DNA from: an uncultured Saprospiraceae bacterium
GTDB taxonomy: Bacteria; Bacteroidota; Bacteroidia; Chitinophagales; Saprospiraceae
DNA length: 7,583 nt
Reading direction: 5' to 3'
NCBI GenBank assembly: GCA_937952155.1
Contig: CALFYH010000320.1
Coordinates: 1 to 7,583, forward strand
The notes under the pieces: model-generated
Told to the model about the DNA's origin: nothing
Database searches by the model: none
The model's input: the letters and a program-made list of their open reading frames with translations, nothing else
Made by a program: the position numbers and the translations under genes
Shown here: piece after piece, positions 1 to 6,799 of the stretch
Layout of the letters: every line of letters starts with the position of its first letter
Position numbering within the stretch: position 1 is the first letter of the stretch

Positions 1-1443
1 TTGAATGTAATTTGAGTGAAGGATAGTTTGAATTGAAGCATCACACAACTTTGTAATCCAAGACGAATATACACCTGTGATAATGATGACGAACACTAAA
101 CTTAAATACAGAAATTTATCTACATCGTTGATATCCAAATAGTTGGCTTTATTGTCCGTGCCGAAAATTACCCTTTTATATAAGTTGAGCATGTACACAG
201 CACCTAATATAACGCCTGATCCTGCTAATATAGCGCTTAATACATCATAGCTATATAACGAATTCAAAATTAAAAATTCGCCTATAAATCCATTTGTAAA
301 CGGTACACTTATGGCACCAAAAAGTATTACCAAAAACGCTCCTGCAAAAAGCGGCATCTTTTGCCTTAATCCACCAAATGAAGCCATATCATAACTACCA
401 TTCAGCTTATACAAACTATGTGCTACAAGAAACAAACCACAAGTATTAACTGCATGGGCGGCCATCTGAAGCATCACACCATGCATTCCATTTGAATTTA
501 ATGTAAAGAGTCCAGCGGCTATAATCCCCATGTGTGCCATAGAAACATATGCAAACATGCGTTTTATATTGGTCTGAACCATAGCCATCAATGATCCATA
601 AAAGACGCCAAATGTGGCAGCTAGGACGACGAATGAACCATATTGATTGACTGCTTCTGGTAAAATCGGTAAAACAAATTTGTAAATGCTATAAATTGCC
701 ATTTTTGACATCACGCCCGAAAGAATAATGGTCACTGAAGTTGGAGCAGCTTCATAGGTGTCAGCCTGCCAACCGTGAAGTGGGAAAATTGGTGATTTGA
801 TCCCGAAAGCCACCATGAATGCTACGAAAAGCAACAATTGTGTGGGGATACCTATTTCTAATCCTTCAATGATAGACAAATCATAATTACCGACTTCACC
901 CATATTACCTAAGGTGATGATTGCAATTAACATCAGCAGACTTCCGAAAAGGGTAAATAGAAAAAATCTAAGCGTGATGGGTTTTATCTTAGGACTTTCT
1001 CCCCAGAGCAATACGAGGAAATAAGCGGGAATCAGTGATAATTCCCAAAAGATATAATACAGAAACATATCCTCAGCCACGAAGACTCCAAGGATAAATG
1101 TCTGCATCAAGAGTAAAAGTGCATAAAATTGTCGTTGACCAGCTTTATTTTCACTCAAAGTAACGTACATACTCACCATGACAACTACGTTGGTGATCAA
1201 TGCCATAAGTAAACTGACGCCATCGCTACTCAAGTGGAATCTTGTTCCCATTGATGGAATCCAAGGCACATCTATGCCTGTAATTGCAAGCGGATTTTGA
1301 TAATAAATAGCGATCATGATGCCAGACAATGCTACAGAAATCACCGAAGAAAGTACTGCAATGGTCTGTGTATATTTTCTGCTTATGATCAGCAATAAAG
1401 CCGCACTAAGAAATGGTATCAGTAATAAAATCAATATATTCAT
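1..1443 (-). CDS. nuoM: NADH-quinone oxidoreductase subunit M (antiporter-like proton pump), 3' end cut by the window edge
   Basis: This gene encodes an antiporter-like membrane subunit of complex I that forms one of the proton channels of the membrane arm. The ATG is at 1443-1441, and the frame stays open for 481 codons to base 1 with no stop. NuoM proteins are usually about 480-510 residues, so only a short C-terminal tail should be missing. The translation is highly hydrophobic throughout. Key residues match E. coli NuoM with a constant offset: Glu134 in FWELSLIP (E144), Lys216 in FGIKSPIFPLHGW (K234), Lys247 in SGVMSKMAIY (K265), His304 (H322), His330 (H348) and Glu389 in NGFIGEF (E407). 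The start overlaps the nuoL stop as ATGA, which suggests translational coupling. The family assignment is certain. NuoL and NuoN are paralogues, but Glu389 in place of the TM12 lysine and the gene order both favour NuoM. Confidence 0.97.
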   Translation of the reverse strand, partial: MNILILLLIPFLSAALLLIISRKYTQTIAVLSSVISVALSGIMIAIYYQNPLAITGIDVPWIPSMGTRFHLSSDGVSLLMALITNVVVMVSMYVTLSENKAGQRQFYALLLLMQTFILGVFVAEDMFLYYIFWELSLIPAYFLVLLWGESPKIKPITLRFFLFTLFGSLLMLIAIITLGNMGEVGNYDLSIIEGLEIGIPTQLLLFVAFMVAFGIKSPIFPLHGWQADTYEAAPTSVTIILSGVMSKMAIYSIYKFVLPILPEAVNQYGSFVVLAATFGVFYGSLMAMVQTNIKRMFAYVSMAHMGIIAAGLFTLNSNGMHGVMLQMAAHAVNTCGLFLVAHSLYKLNGSYDMASFGGLRQKMPLFAGAFLVILFGAISVPFTNGFIGEFLILNSLYSYDVLSAILAGSGVILGAVYMLNLYKRVIFGTDNKANYLDINDVDKFLYLSLVFVIIITGVYSSWITKLCDASIQTILHSNYIQ

Positions 1444-3350
1444 AATGCAAAAAATATAAATATGGTTAAGATACCTAAAACGCCCAAAGCCATAGCAAAT
1501 AAATAATAGCTGATAAATCCATTTTGTGTTTTCCTGATATTTTCAGAGACATAAAGTGAAAGTTGTCCAGTGCCATCAGTTATTCGCCTAACCACCTGAT
1601 TTTCAAAAATGGAATTAAAAAATTGTGAAAGCTTCAAAAATGATTTTCCGATCACACTTTCATACAATTCATCCACATAAAATTTGTTCCTTATAAGATT
1701 GACAAAAGACCCATCTTTAGCATTACTTTCAATTAATGGAACATGCGCTTTGGACACATATTTTTGGTAAGTCATAAAAGCCACTAGCAGAATACTGCCC
1801 ATTGAAACAGCCATAAGTATCCACTCTGTACTGTGGGGTAAGTGGGATGGATGTATTGAAACGATCGGAGATATGAAATGCTCAAGCCATTTGTTACCTA
1901 ACAACAATTCAGGTGCATTGATCCAACCACCAAAAACTGAGAGTATGCCCAAGATTAGTAAGGGTAGCAACATACTCCAAGGTGACTCATGTATTTTATT
2001 TATTGTATCTTGAGACATTCGTTCCTTACCCCAAAACACCACGAAATACAATCTCAGCATATAGAAAACCGTCAGTAAGCCTGCAAAAAGTGCTGCAATC
2101 CACCAAATCGGACTTTGGATGTATGCCAAAGAGAGAATGTTGTCTTTGGAATAAAATCCAGAAAACGGAGGTAACGCAATTATTGCTAACACACCAATTA
2201 AAAACAAGAGATGTGTGTAGTACATATATTTTTTGAGATTACCCATGTTGCGAATATCTTGTTCGCCATGAAGCCCATGTATGACACTTCCTGCACCCAA
2301 AAACAATAGTGCTTTGAAAAATGCGTGGGTCAATAAGTGGAAAAAAGCTGCACCATATGCACCGAGTCCAAGGGCAAAAAACATCAAACCTAGTTGTGAA
2401 ATGGTAGAGTAAGCTAGGATCTTTTTGATATCGTTTTGCTTGGTTGCTATGACACCGGCAAATATCGATGTCGTCAAACCAACGAAGGTTATTATTTCAT
2501 TGGTCAAAGGTGCTAAAGCAAATAAGAAATTTGAACGTACGATCAAGTAGATACCTGCGGTCACCATAGTCGCAGCGTGGATCAAAGCACTTACAGGCGT
2601 AGGACCAGCCATTGCATCGGGAAGCCAAGTATATAATGGAATTTGAGCACTTTTGCCGGTAGCACCGATAAACAGCAATAAAGTAATAAAAGTCAAGATT
2701 TCAGGACTTGACATGCTACCAGCTATGTTTTGTTCTAGGTCAGAAAAGATAAAAGTTCCAAATTGTTTGTAAAGCAAGAATAGGCCAAATAGTAAAAATA
2801 AATCACCTATTCTGTTGATTATAAATGCTTTATTTGCTGCTTTATTGTTTTCGTGGTCTTTGTACCAAAAACCGATAAGTAAGTAAGAACATAATCCTAC
2901 GCCTTCCCATCCTGCAAACATTAAAACAAAATTATTGGCCATGACAAGGATTAACATGAAGAAAATGAAGAGATTTAGGTAGGCAAAAAAGCGGCTAAAT
3001 CCTTCGTCACCATGCATGTAACCAGTGGAATATATGTGTATTAAACTTCCAACACCAGTGATGAGCAACATCATGATAATTGATAATTGGTCTATCATGA
3101 ATTCGAAAGGAATATTGAGGTCGCCTGTATTGATCCAATCAAATAAATGAACATTTATATCAGGGCTGCTTTCATTCAATTGGAAGAAAAGTATCAGCGT
3201 CAAAAAAAATGATAAAATTATCCATAGAGAAGCTAATAAACCAGCTGATTTCTCCTTTAAATATTGGCCATAAAGAAGATATCCCGCAAACCCAATCAAG
3301 GGTAGAGTAGGGACCATCATGGCAATTAATTGTGCAGAATTGAGATTCAA
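1440..3350 (-). CDS. nuoL: NADH-quinone oxidoreductase subunit L (distal antiporter-like proton pump)
   Basis: NuoL is the distal pump of the complex I membrane arm and carries the long lateral helix that runs along NuoM and NuoN. The product is 636 residues if it starts at the TTG at 3350-3348; E. coli NuoL is 613. Conserved residues, numbered from that start, are Glu149 in AGWEGVG, Lys233 in GATGKSAQIPLYTWLPDAM, His258 in ALIHAATM, His338, His342 and Lys346 in FFHLLTHAFFKALLFLGAG, and Lys402-Asp403 in GFYSKDNIL. These correspond to E. coli E144, K229, H254, H334, H338, K342 and K399-D400. Residues about 545-605 form the amphipathic lateral helix, and a final membrane segment covers about 612-634. 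An in-frame TAA at 3356-3354 limits extension upstream. ATG codons at 3320-3318 and 3317-3315 are alternatives, but they leave only five or six residues before the conserved PLIGF. The gene starts 19 nt after nuoK (from TTG) and overlaps nuoM by 4 nt. Confidence 0.97.
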   Translation of the reverse strand: MNLNSAQLIAMMVPTLPLIGFAGYLLYGQYLKEKSAGLLASLWIILSFFLTLILFFQLNESSPDINVHLFDWINTGDLNIPFEFMIDQLSIIMMLLITGVGSLIHIYSTGYMHGDEGFSRFFAYLNLFIFFMLILVMANNFVLMFAGWEGVGLCSYLLIGFWYKDHENNKAANKAFIINRIGDLFLLFGLFLLYKQFGTFIFSDLEQNIAGSMSSPEILTFITLLLFIGATGKSAQIPLYTWLPDAMAGPTPVSALIHAATMVTAGIYLIVRSNFLFALAPLTNEIITFVGLTTSIFAGVIATKQNDIKKILAYSTISQLGLMFFALGLGAYGAAFFHLLTHAFFKALLFLGAGSVIHGLHGEQDIRNMGNLKKYMYYTHLLFLIGVLAIIALPPFSGFYSKDNILSLAYIQSPIWWIAALFAGLLTVFYMLRLYFVVFWGKERMSQDTINKIHESPWSMLLPLLILGILSVFGGWINAPELLLGNKWLEHFISPIVSIHPSHLPHSTEWILMAVSMGSILLVAFMTYQKYVSKAHVPLIESNAKDGSFVNLIRNKFYVDELYESVIGKSFLKLSQFFNSIFENQVVRRITDGTGQLSLYVSENIRKTQNGFISYYLFAMALGVLGILTIFIFFAL

Positions 3351-3369
3351 AATTTAATATTTTTAGGTA

Positions 3370-3708
3370 TTACCACTTTAGATTATTGAGTGCATTGATA
3401 TCCACTGTTTGCACATTCCGATAGATCATAACCAACATAGCCAATCCGACGGCTACTTCAGCTGCTGCAACTACCATGATGAAAAACACAAAAGCCTGTG
3501 CATTGGGATCATTATAATATACTGAAAAAGCAACGGCCAACAAATTGATAGAATTCAACATGAGTTCGATGCTCAAAAATACGTTGATCATATTCCTTCT
3601 AAGCAAAACACCTGTAAGTCCTATACAAAACAATAAGATACAAAGAAATACATAATGCTCTAATGGAACTAATCTTAGCTGATCTTGCAATTGGCTTATA
3701 TCATTCAT
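3370..3708 (-). CDS. nuoK: NADH-quinone oxidoreductase subunit K
   Basis: NuoK is a small three-helix membrane subunit of complex I, related to MrpC, that lies between NuoJ/NuoA and the NuoN pump and carries two buried glutamates needed for coupled proton transfer. From the ATG at 3708-3706 the product is 112 residues; E. coli NuoK is 100. The extra residues are a short polar N-terminal stretch before LVPLEHYVF and a C-terminal tail ending in NNLKW. Glu48 in LSIELMLNSINL matches E. coli E36, and Glu84 in AAAEVAVGLA matches E72, with identical spacing of 36. A TTG ten codons upstream (3738-3736) is in frame but would overlap nuoJ by 38 nt and add a lysine-rich stretch not usual in NuoK, so the ATG is preferred. 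With that start, the overlap with the end of nuoJ is eight bases, ATGAATGA. Confidence 0.95.
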   Translation of the reverse strand: MNDISQLQDQLRLVPLEHYVFLCILLFCIGLTGVLLRRNMINVFLSIELMLNSINLLAVAFSVYYNDPNAQAFVFFIMVVAAAEVAVGLAMLVMIYRNVQTVDINALNNLKW

Positions 3709-4204
3709 CTTTTTGTTCTTTTTTATTGAAAATAACAATACCTACCATCGAAGAAAGAAATAATACACTGGAAACTTCAAATGGGATTAAAAACTCATTA
3801 AAAAGTACTTTTCCGAGTGTAGAAGCTAAACCAATATCTTGGTTTACTATAGCTGGGTTTTGTCCGAAATTGGTCGCCCAAAGTGCCGTAACTAATACAA
3901 AACATAAGCTGGAGCCGGTAAAGACGGCAATTCCCATGACCAATTTGCTTTTACGAATCGTGATCGGTGTACTCATATTGAGGAACATGATGACATATAG
4001 GAAAAGCACCATGATCGCACCTGCATACACGATGATGTGTACGATAGCCAGAAACTGTGCATTCAACATCACATACAGTCCTGCCACTGAAAAAAAACAT
4101 ATCAGTAGGAATAGCACACTGTACATGGCATTCTTATGGAAGATCATAAGGATACTACTTATAATGCAAATGGCTGATAATATATAAAAAAGTATGGCTG
4201 TCAT
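3701..4204 (-). CDS. nuoJ: NADH-quinone oxidoreductase subunit J
   Basis: NuoJ is a five-helix membrane subunit of complex I beside NuoK and NuoA. Its third helix carries a pi-bulge that changes shape during turnover and is thought to link quinone chemistry to the pumps. The product is 167 residues; E. coli NuoJ is 184. The signature is residues 46-75, including HIIVYAGAIMVLFLYVIM, where Tyr60 corresponds to E. coli Y59. The C-terminal membrane segment with LIPFEVSSVLFLSSMVGIV (139-157) is also typical, and a short charged tail, KKEQKDE, follows. The start is the ATG at 4204-4202, 18 nt after the nuoI stop. The leader before it is A+T-rich and has no Shine-Dalgarno sequence. The stop TGA lies inside the first codons of nuoK, so the two genes are probably translationally coupled. 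Confidence 0.96.
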   Translation of the reverse strand: MTAILFYILSAICIISSILMIFHKNAMYSVLFLLICFFSVAGLYVMLNAQFLAIVHIIVYAGAIMVLFLYVIMFLNMSTPITIRKSKLVMGIAVFTGSSLCFVLVTALWATNFGQNPAIVNQDIGLASTLGKVLFNEFLIPFEVSSVLFLSSMVGIVIFNKKEQKDE

Positions 4205-4222
4205 CTTGACTTTTAATTTTAA

Positions 4223-4771
4223 TTAAACTGCTCCTTGTCTTATACCGTTTCGTCTATCACTCACATCGATCCTGCCTTTTGTTTCTGTATCTTCCACCAT
4301 CATATCTTTTGTAAAAATAAATTGGTTTCGATCATAATTCGATTCGGCAACGATTTCTGTCAAATAAATGGCGTCTTTCGGGCAAGATTCTTCGCACAAT
4401 CCGCAGAAAATGCATCTTAACATGTTTATATTATATTCGGCTGCATATTTCTCTTCTCGGTACAGAGATTCTTCACCTTTTTTTCTTTCAGCAGCTACTA
4501 TGGTAATGGCTTCTGCTGGACATGCTACAGCGCATAATCCACAAGCAGTACAATTTTCTCGACCTTGTTCATCTTTTTTGAGTACGTGTTTTCCTCTGTA
4601 AATTTTAGAGTGGATTTTTTGCTGCTCTGGATATTGGATTGTGGCCTTTTTTTTGAAAAAGTGATAAATTGTAATCCGCAGACCAGCTAAGATCGCAGGG
4701 ATATACAGCCTTTCGGATAAGGTCATCTTTTTATTGGAAACAAGTTTACTTCTGTTTGTAAGTGATTGCAT
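4223..4771 (-). CDS. nuoI: NADH-quinone oxidoreductase subunit I (two 4Fe-4S ferredoxin-like, clusters N6a/N6b)
   Basis: NuoI is the 8Fe ferredoxin-type subunit of complex I. It passes electrons from the NuoG clusters through N6a and N6b towards N2 and quinone. The 182-residue product has two CxxCxxCxxxCP motifs: Cys74, 77, 80, 84 (CTACGLCAVACP) and Cys120, 123, 126, 130 (CIFCGLCEESCP). The N-terminal amphipathic part with RLYIPAILAGLRITIYHFF (21-39) is the segment that sits on the membrane surface. I keep the first ATG (4771-4769), although Met16 is a possible later start: an N-terminal extension beginning MQSLTNR is, as I recall, common in Bacteroidota NuoI, and this start lies only 3 nt after the nuoH stop. 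The C-terminus is a polar tail rich in charged residues. Codons 40-42 form a run of eight A followed by G (see findings). Confidence 0.97.
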   Translation of the reverse strand: MQSLTNRSKLVSNKKMTLSERLYIPAILAGLRITIYHFFKKKATIQYPEQQKIHSKIYRGKHVLKKDEQGRENCTACGLCAVACPAEAITIVAAERKKGEESLYREEKYAAEYNINMLRCIFCGLCEESCPKDAIYLTEIVAESNYDRNQFIFTKDMMVEDTETKGRIDVSDRRNGIRQGAV

Positions 4772-4774
4772 GCC

Positions 4775-5809
4775 CTATTGATTTAACAAAATTATGGTAC
4801 CTGTGATCAACATATTAATGATAGATAGCGGCAGAAGAATTTTCCAGCCTAAGTTCATTAATTGGTCAAACCTAAATCTTGGTATCGTCCATCTAACCCA
4901 GAAAAAGAAGAATATGAAAAAGAGTATTTTTGTCATGAGCACCAAAAAGCAAATAAATGCAAATAATATTTCGCCTGTATTTTGCTGAACAATATCCATG
5001 AATGGAAAATTATAGCCGCCAAAGTACAAACAACTAATAACTGCAGATGACAAAAACATATTTATATACTCAGCAAAAAGGTAAAATCCAAGTTTCATAC
5101 TTGAATATTCTGTATGGTATCCGCCGATCAACTCCGTCTCACTTTCAGGAAGATCGAAAGGCGTACGGTTTGTCTCAGCAAATGCACAAATTAAAAATAT
5201 CAAAAAACCAAGTGGTTGTAAGACCACATTCCAAGCCATGCCGTGCCATCCACTTTGTCCGGTGACCATATTGCCCAAACTCAGTGATCCTGTTGTCATG
5301 ATCACGGCAATGATACTCATACCCATAGCGAGTTCGTAACTGATCATCTGCGTGGATGCTCTTACAGCTCCTAATAATGCGAATTTATTATTCGATGCCC
5401 AACCACCGATCATGATGCCATATACACCAATGCTCACTACACCCATGATGTATAATATTCCAATATTTATATCCGCAACCTGTAGATGTACTTTAGTGCC
5501 TGCTATCGTAATGTCTGGTCCCCAAGGTATAACTGCACTGGCCATGAGTGCTGTGACCATACTTATCGCAGGACCGAGTATGAACAATAATTTATTGGAA
5601 CTGGCTGGCAAGATTTCTTCTTTCATAATCATCTTGACACCATCAGCCAATGGTTGCAATAATCCAAATGGGCCAGCACGATTTGGCCCGATTCTGTCCT
5701 GCATGAAAGCGGCAACCTTTCTTTCGGAAAATGTACTATAAGCCGCTATCGTGATGGATAGTAAAAAAAGTGCTAAGACCAAAAATATTTTAAAAATGAT
5801 AATTTCCAT
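4775..5809 (-). CDS. nuoH: NADH-quinone oxidoreductase subunit H (quinone-site membrane anchor)
   Basis: NuoH anchors the hydrophilic arm of complex I to the membrane and forms much of the quinone chamber and the start of the charged E-channel. The 344-residue product (E. coli 325) has the hallmarks of the family in order: SERKVAAFMQDRIGPNRAGP (28-47), LADGVKMIMKEEILP (54-68), GAVRASTQMISYELAMG (147-163), then the acidic quinone-site loop with FAETNRTPFDLPESETELIGG (210-230) and HTEYSSMKLGFYLFAEY (232-248), and finally WVRWTIPRFRFDQLMNLGW (304-322). The acidic residues Glu211, Glu222, Glu224 and Glu226 are kept. The protein has about eight hydrophobic segments. The start is the ATG at 5809-5807, 3 nt after the nuoG stop, and the stop TAG lies 3 nt before nuoI. 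Confidence 0.97.
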   Translation of the reverse strand: MEIIIFKIFLVLALFLLSITIAAYSTFSERKVAAFMQDRIGPNRAGPFGLLQPLADGVKMIMKEEILPASSNKLLFILGPAISMVTALMASAVIPWGPDITIAGTKVHLQVADINIGILYIMGVVSIGVYGIMIGGWASNNKFALLGAVRASTQMISYELAMGMSIIAVIMTTGSLSLGNMVTGQSGWHGMAWNVVLQPLGFLIFLICAFAETNRTPFDLPESETELIGGYHTEYSSMKLGFYLFAEYINMFLSSAVISCLYFGGYNFPFMDIVQQNTGEILFAFICFLVLMTKILFFIFFFFWVRWTIPRFRFDQLMNLGWKILLPLSIINMLITGTIILLNQ

Positions 5810-5812
5810 GTA

Positions 5813-6778
5813 TTATTTTTGAGTGCTATCTTTATCTGATTCTATCAATTTTTGGATGACCGGCAACTCGATCTTAGGATGATTTTGTGATATAACTGAA
5901 TGACTATCAACAGAGACAGGGCCTTCGATTTGCCAGTCTTTTGTTTCTTTTTTGTCGAATCTGCACTCGTTACATATAAAATCTTCTACTTCATTCCATC
6001 TGTTTTTTCGACCTGTCACACGCAAGACTTCTTCGCCTTGATACCATAAGGTAACTTTTCCTGAGCAAGTAGGACAATTTCTATGTGCATTCACAGGTTT
6101 TGTAAACCAAACCCTAGATTTGAATCTGAAAGTTTTATCAGTCAATGCTCCGACTGGACACACATCGATCATATTTCCAGAAAATTCGTTATCGACCGCT
6201 TGCTCTATAAAGGTAGAAATTTCCGAAACTTCGCCTCTGTTGAGAACGCCGTGCACTCTTTCGGGAGTCAATTGTTCGGCGACTTGTGTACAACGGTAAC
6301 ACAGAATGCAACGATTCATATGCAATTGTATTTTATCGCCTATATCTTTTCTTTCAAATTCTCTTCTTTTGAATTCATATCTACTTTTTGCTAAGCCATG
6401 TTCGTAAGATAAATCTTGAAGTTTACATTCTCCAGCTTGGTCGCATACAGGGCAATCCAATGGATGATTGATCAATAAAAACTCCGTTATACCTTTTCTG
6501 GCGTCGGTCACTTCAGGCGAAGTAGTATTTCTAACTTCCATACCATCCATTACTGCGGTACGACAACTGGCCACAAGCTTTGGCATTGGCCTTGGATCCT
6601 TTTCTGAACCTTTTGTCACCTTGACCAGACAAGTTCGGCATTTGCCACCACTGCCTTCTAACTTACTGTAATAACACATAGCCGGTGGGACATTTTCGCC
6701 AATCATCCGAGCTGCCTGAAGGATTGTGGTTCCTGCTGGTACTTCTATGCTTATATCATCAATGGTTACTTTTGGCAT
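5813..6778 (-). CDS. nuoG: Short NADH-quinone oxidoreductase subunit G (N-terminal Fe-S part only, no large molybdopterin-type domain)
   Basis: NuoG is the large iron-sulfur relay subunit of the complex I hydrophilic arm, usually 680-900 residues. Here it is 321 residues and ends soon after the Fe4S4 domain. Visible are a 2Fe-2S ferredoxin-type domain (about 1-80; Cys35, Cys47, Cys50, Cys72, cluster N1b), the His-Cys motif HPLDCPVCDQAGEC (His105, Cys109, Cys112, Cys118, cluster N5), and CILCYRC plus DVCPVGALTD (Cys157, 160, 163, 207, cluster N4). A small C-terminal domain holds Cys235, Cys238, Cys269 and Cys272; it resembles the start of a molybdopterin Fe4S4 domain but has a CxxC-x30-CxxC layout. 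A polar tail and a TAA stop follow, and nuoH begins 3 nt later, so no remnant of the missing domain lies in the DNA. The reading frame is intact, which argues for a natural short form. I recall short NuoG forms in Bacteroidota. The start is the ATG at 6778-6776, 21 nt after nuoF. Confidence 0.9.
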   Translation of the reverse strand: MPKVTIDDISIEVPAGTTILQAARMIGENVPPAMCYYSKLEGSGGKCRTCLVKVTKGSEKDPRPMPKLVASCRTAVMDGMEVRNTTSPEVTDARKGITEFLLINHPLDCPVCDQAGECKLQDLSYEHGLAKSRYEFKRREFERKDIGDKIQLHMNRCILCYRCTQVAEQLTPERVHGVLNRGEVSEISTFIEQAVDNEFSGNMIDVCPVGALTDKTFRFKSRVWFTKPVNAHRNCPTCSGKVTLWYQGEEVLRVTGRKNRWNEVEDFICNECRFDKKETKDWQIEGPVSVDSHSVISQNHPKIELPVIQKLIESDKDSTQK

Positions 6779-6799
6779 TAGATTGAATTTGTCAATATT

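Noticed and set aside
1982..2236. An 84-codon open frame on the plus strand inside nuoL
   Set aside because: It is fully antisense to a conserved part of nuoL, with no family resemblance.
3709..3738. A ten-codon upstream extension of nuoK from a TTG
   Set aside because: It would overlap nuoJ by 38 nt, uses a weaker start and adds a lysine-rich stretch not usual in NuoK; the ATG at 3708 is a better choice.
3663..4187. A 174-codon open frame on the plus strand, antisense to nuoJ
   Set aside because: It lies almost wholly opposite nuoJ and the nuoK start, which are certain genes. Its translation has no recognisable domain and a composition that mirrors the hydrophobic codons of nuoJ.
4235..4601. 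Two short plus-strand open frames opposite nuoI, one cysteine-containing
   Set aside because: They mirror the ferredoxin region of nuoI and overlap each other; nothing supports expression.
5352..5741. A 129-codon open frame on the plus strand, antisense to nuoH
   Set aside because: It is entirely inside nuoH, its product is not recognisable, and its long run of Met, Pro and Ala is what is expected from reversing nuoH membrane-helix codons.
6083..6394. A 103-codon open frame on the plus strand, with Cys and Phe clusters, antisense to nuoG
   Set aside because: It is opposite the Fe-S region of nuoG and has no start context or domain of its own.
6779..6799. Possible promoter or terminator in the largest gap, between nuoF and nuoG
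   Set aside because: The 21-base A+T-rich spacer is too short for a promoter of its own, shows no hairpin, and sits inside a collinear operon.
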